From the NCBI RefSeq assembly GCF_000702165.1, contig NZ_JNKU01000013.1:1-52822 (forward strand): a DNA stretch of 52,822 nucleotides. Direction: 5' to 3'. This DNA is from Sharpea azabuensis DSM 18934 (GTDB taxonomy: Bacteria > Bacillota_I > Bacilli_A > Erysipelotrichales > Coprobacillaceae). Within the stretch, counting starts at the first letter, position 1, and each line of letters starts with the position of its first letter. Below, in pieces: positions 52,381 to 52,822 of this stretch. Below the pieces are notes generated by a model. The model was not told the origin of the DNA and ran no database searches. It was given only the letters and a program-made list of their open reading frames with translations. A program made the translations under genes and the position numbers.

Positions 52381-52822
52381 TCCTTATTCTTACAGGCATG
52401 TCCACTTCGCCTCTACCGTATAGGATGTTGACATCCACAACGCTACTTTTACGCATGATGTTCAGTGCTCCGTTGACATCTGCATTGATTGTTTTCCCAT
52501 TTGCGGTTTTATACTGCCCTCTGTGTACTCTTTTGCCGCTAAACTGATATCCTCTTGGATTATCAGCATTGTAAACAGGGATGTCATCCTGATCCCAGAA
52601 TGATGATTTTGATGTATAGGACTCTTCCTGCTTTACAAATACAATGCCATTCAGCCTGCAGAGATATTCAAGCTTGCTGCGGAGCTGACCGTATGGGATG
52701 TTTACAAAGTTCTGATTATTCCGCTTCCCTATATGGCTGTTAAGCTGAAACGTTTCGTTGTAACCGACTACGAGAGCGCCTATATCATTAGCGATACAGT
52801 AGTTTATTACTTTGCGGGCAGC
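52373..52822 (-). CDS. TnpB/OrfB-type transposon nuclease, C-terminal part (cut by window edge)
   Basis: The last 149 residues of an IS200/IS605-family OrfB (TnpB), open to the window edge. GALVVGYNETFQ follows the RuvC-I region, FVKQEESYTSKSSFWD carries the RuvC-II Glu, and TINADVNGALNIMRK carries the RuvC-III Asp. Between them, where many TnpB proteins have a four-Cys zinc finger, this one has SSFWDQDDIP and GYQFSGKRVHRGQY with no Cys, as in a known subgroup. It ends MPVRIRIA with TGA. The N-terminal piece at the other edge lies on the same strand and may belong to a second copy. Confidence 0.9.
   Translation of the reverse strand, partial: AARKVINYCIANDIGALVVGYNETFQLNSHIGKRNNQNFVNIPYGQLRSKLEYLCRLNGIVFVKQEESYTSKSSFWDQDDIPVYNADNPRGYQFSGKRVHRGQYKTANGKTINADVNGALNIMRKSSVVDVNILYGRGEVDMPVRIRIA

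Overview
The window reads as chromosome of a low-GC, AT-biased Gram-positive gut-type Firmicute. The Hsp20 CIRCE operators, DegV pair, GGGtGRT pair, cell-wall surface proteins, ZTP riboswitch and gene style fit the Erysipelotrichia (Catenibacterium/Holdemanella-like); the genus is inference. TGA is an ordinary stop here, as shown by the hisF/hisI ATGA overlap. Both edges cut into tnpB-type genes of IS200/IS605-like elements on the minus strand: an N-terminal piece at 1-86 and a C-terminal piece with its guide-RNA-like right end at 52287-52822. The window may therefore be a stretch bounded by two IS copies.

Layout. 0.3-2.9 kb: glycogen synthase with a very long Lys/Ala/Glu repeat tail. 3.0-6.4 kb: three exported-type proteins, two of which have an in-frame stop inside the signal peptide. 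6.5-14.2 kb: aspartate aminotransferase, an alarmone synthetase / response regulator / sensor kinase operon, two hybrid kinases (one without its phosphoacceptor His) and desulfoferrodoxin. 14.4-18 kb: XRE regulator, small hypothetical, ABC-F ATPase, broken ECF sigma factor with an intact zinc-finger anti-sigma gene. 18-22.6 kb: SWIM/SNF2 helicase and a stand-alone AICAR transformylase under a ZTP riboswitch. 22.8-29 kb: beta-glucoside/chitooligosaccharide cluster (two GH1 enzymes, ChbG deacetylase, PTS EIIC, RpiR regulator). 29-32.7 kb: Hsp20 with tandem CIRCE, the NifU-like/GGGtGRT pair behind a structured leader, a hypothetical gene. 32.7-36 kb: MgtE with an unusual leader, Mn-type CDF exporter, hypothetical. 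36-42.9 kb: histidine operon hisZGDBHAFI-hisJ behind a His-rich leader peptide and attenuator. 42.9-52.3 kb: AEC transporter, aquaporin, glutamate dehydrogenase, tandem DegV proteins, PEPCK/HprK-like P-loop protein, signal peptidase I and a GH114-like lipoprotein.

How it works together. Biosynthetic and transport genes carry cis-acting RNA control (ZTP riboswitch, His attenuator, candidate leaders before mgtE and the GGGtGRT pair). Intrinsic terminators are abundant, and many have the stop codon inside the hairpin. No tRNA, rRNA or CRISPR array was seen. The most novel-looking items are the mgtE leader, the GGGtGRT leader/operator, the double signal-peptide nonsense codons, and the TnpB right end abutting the lipoprotein stop codon.
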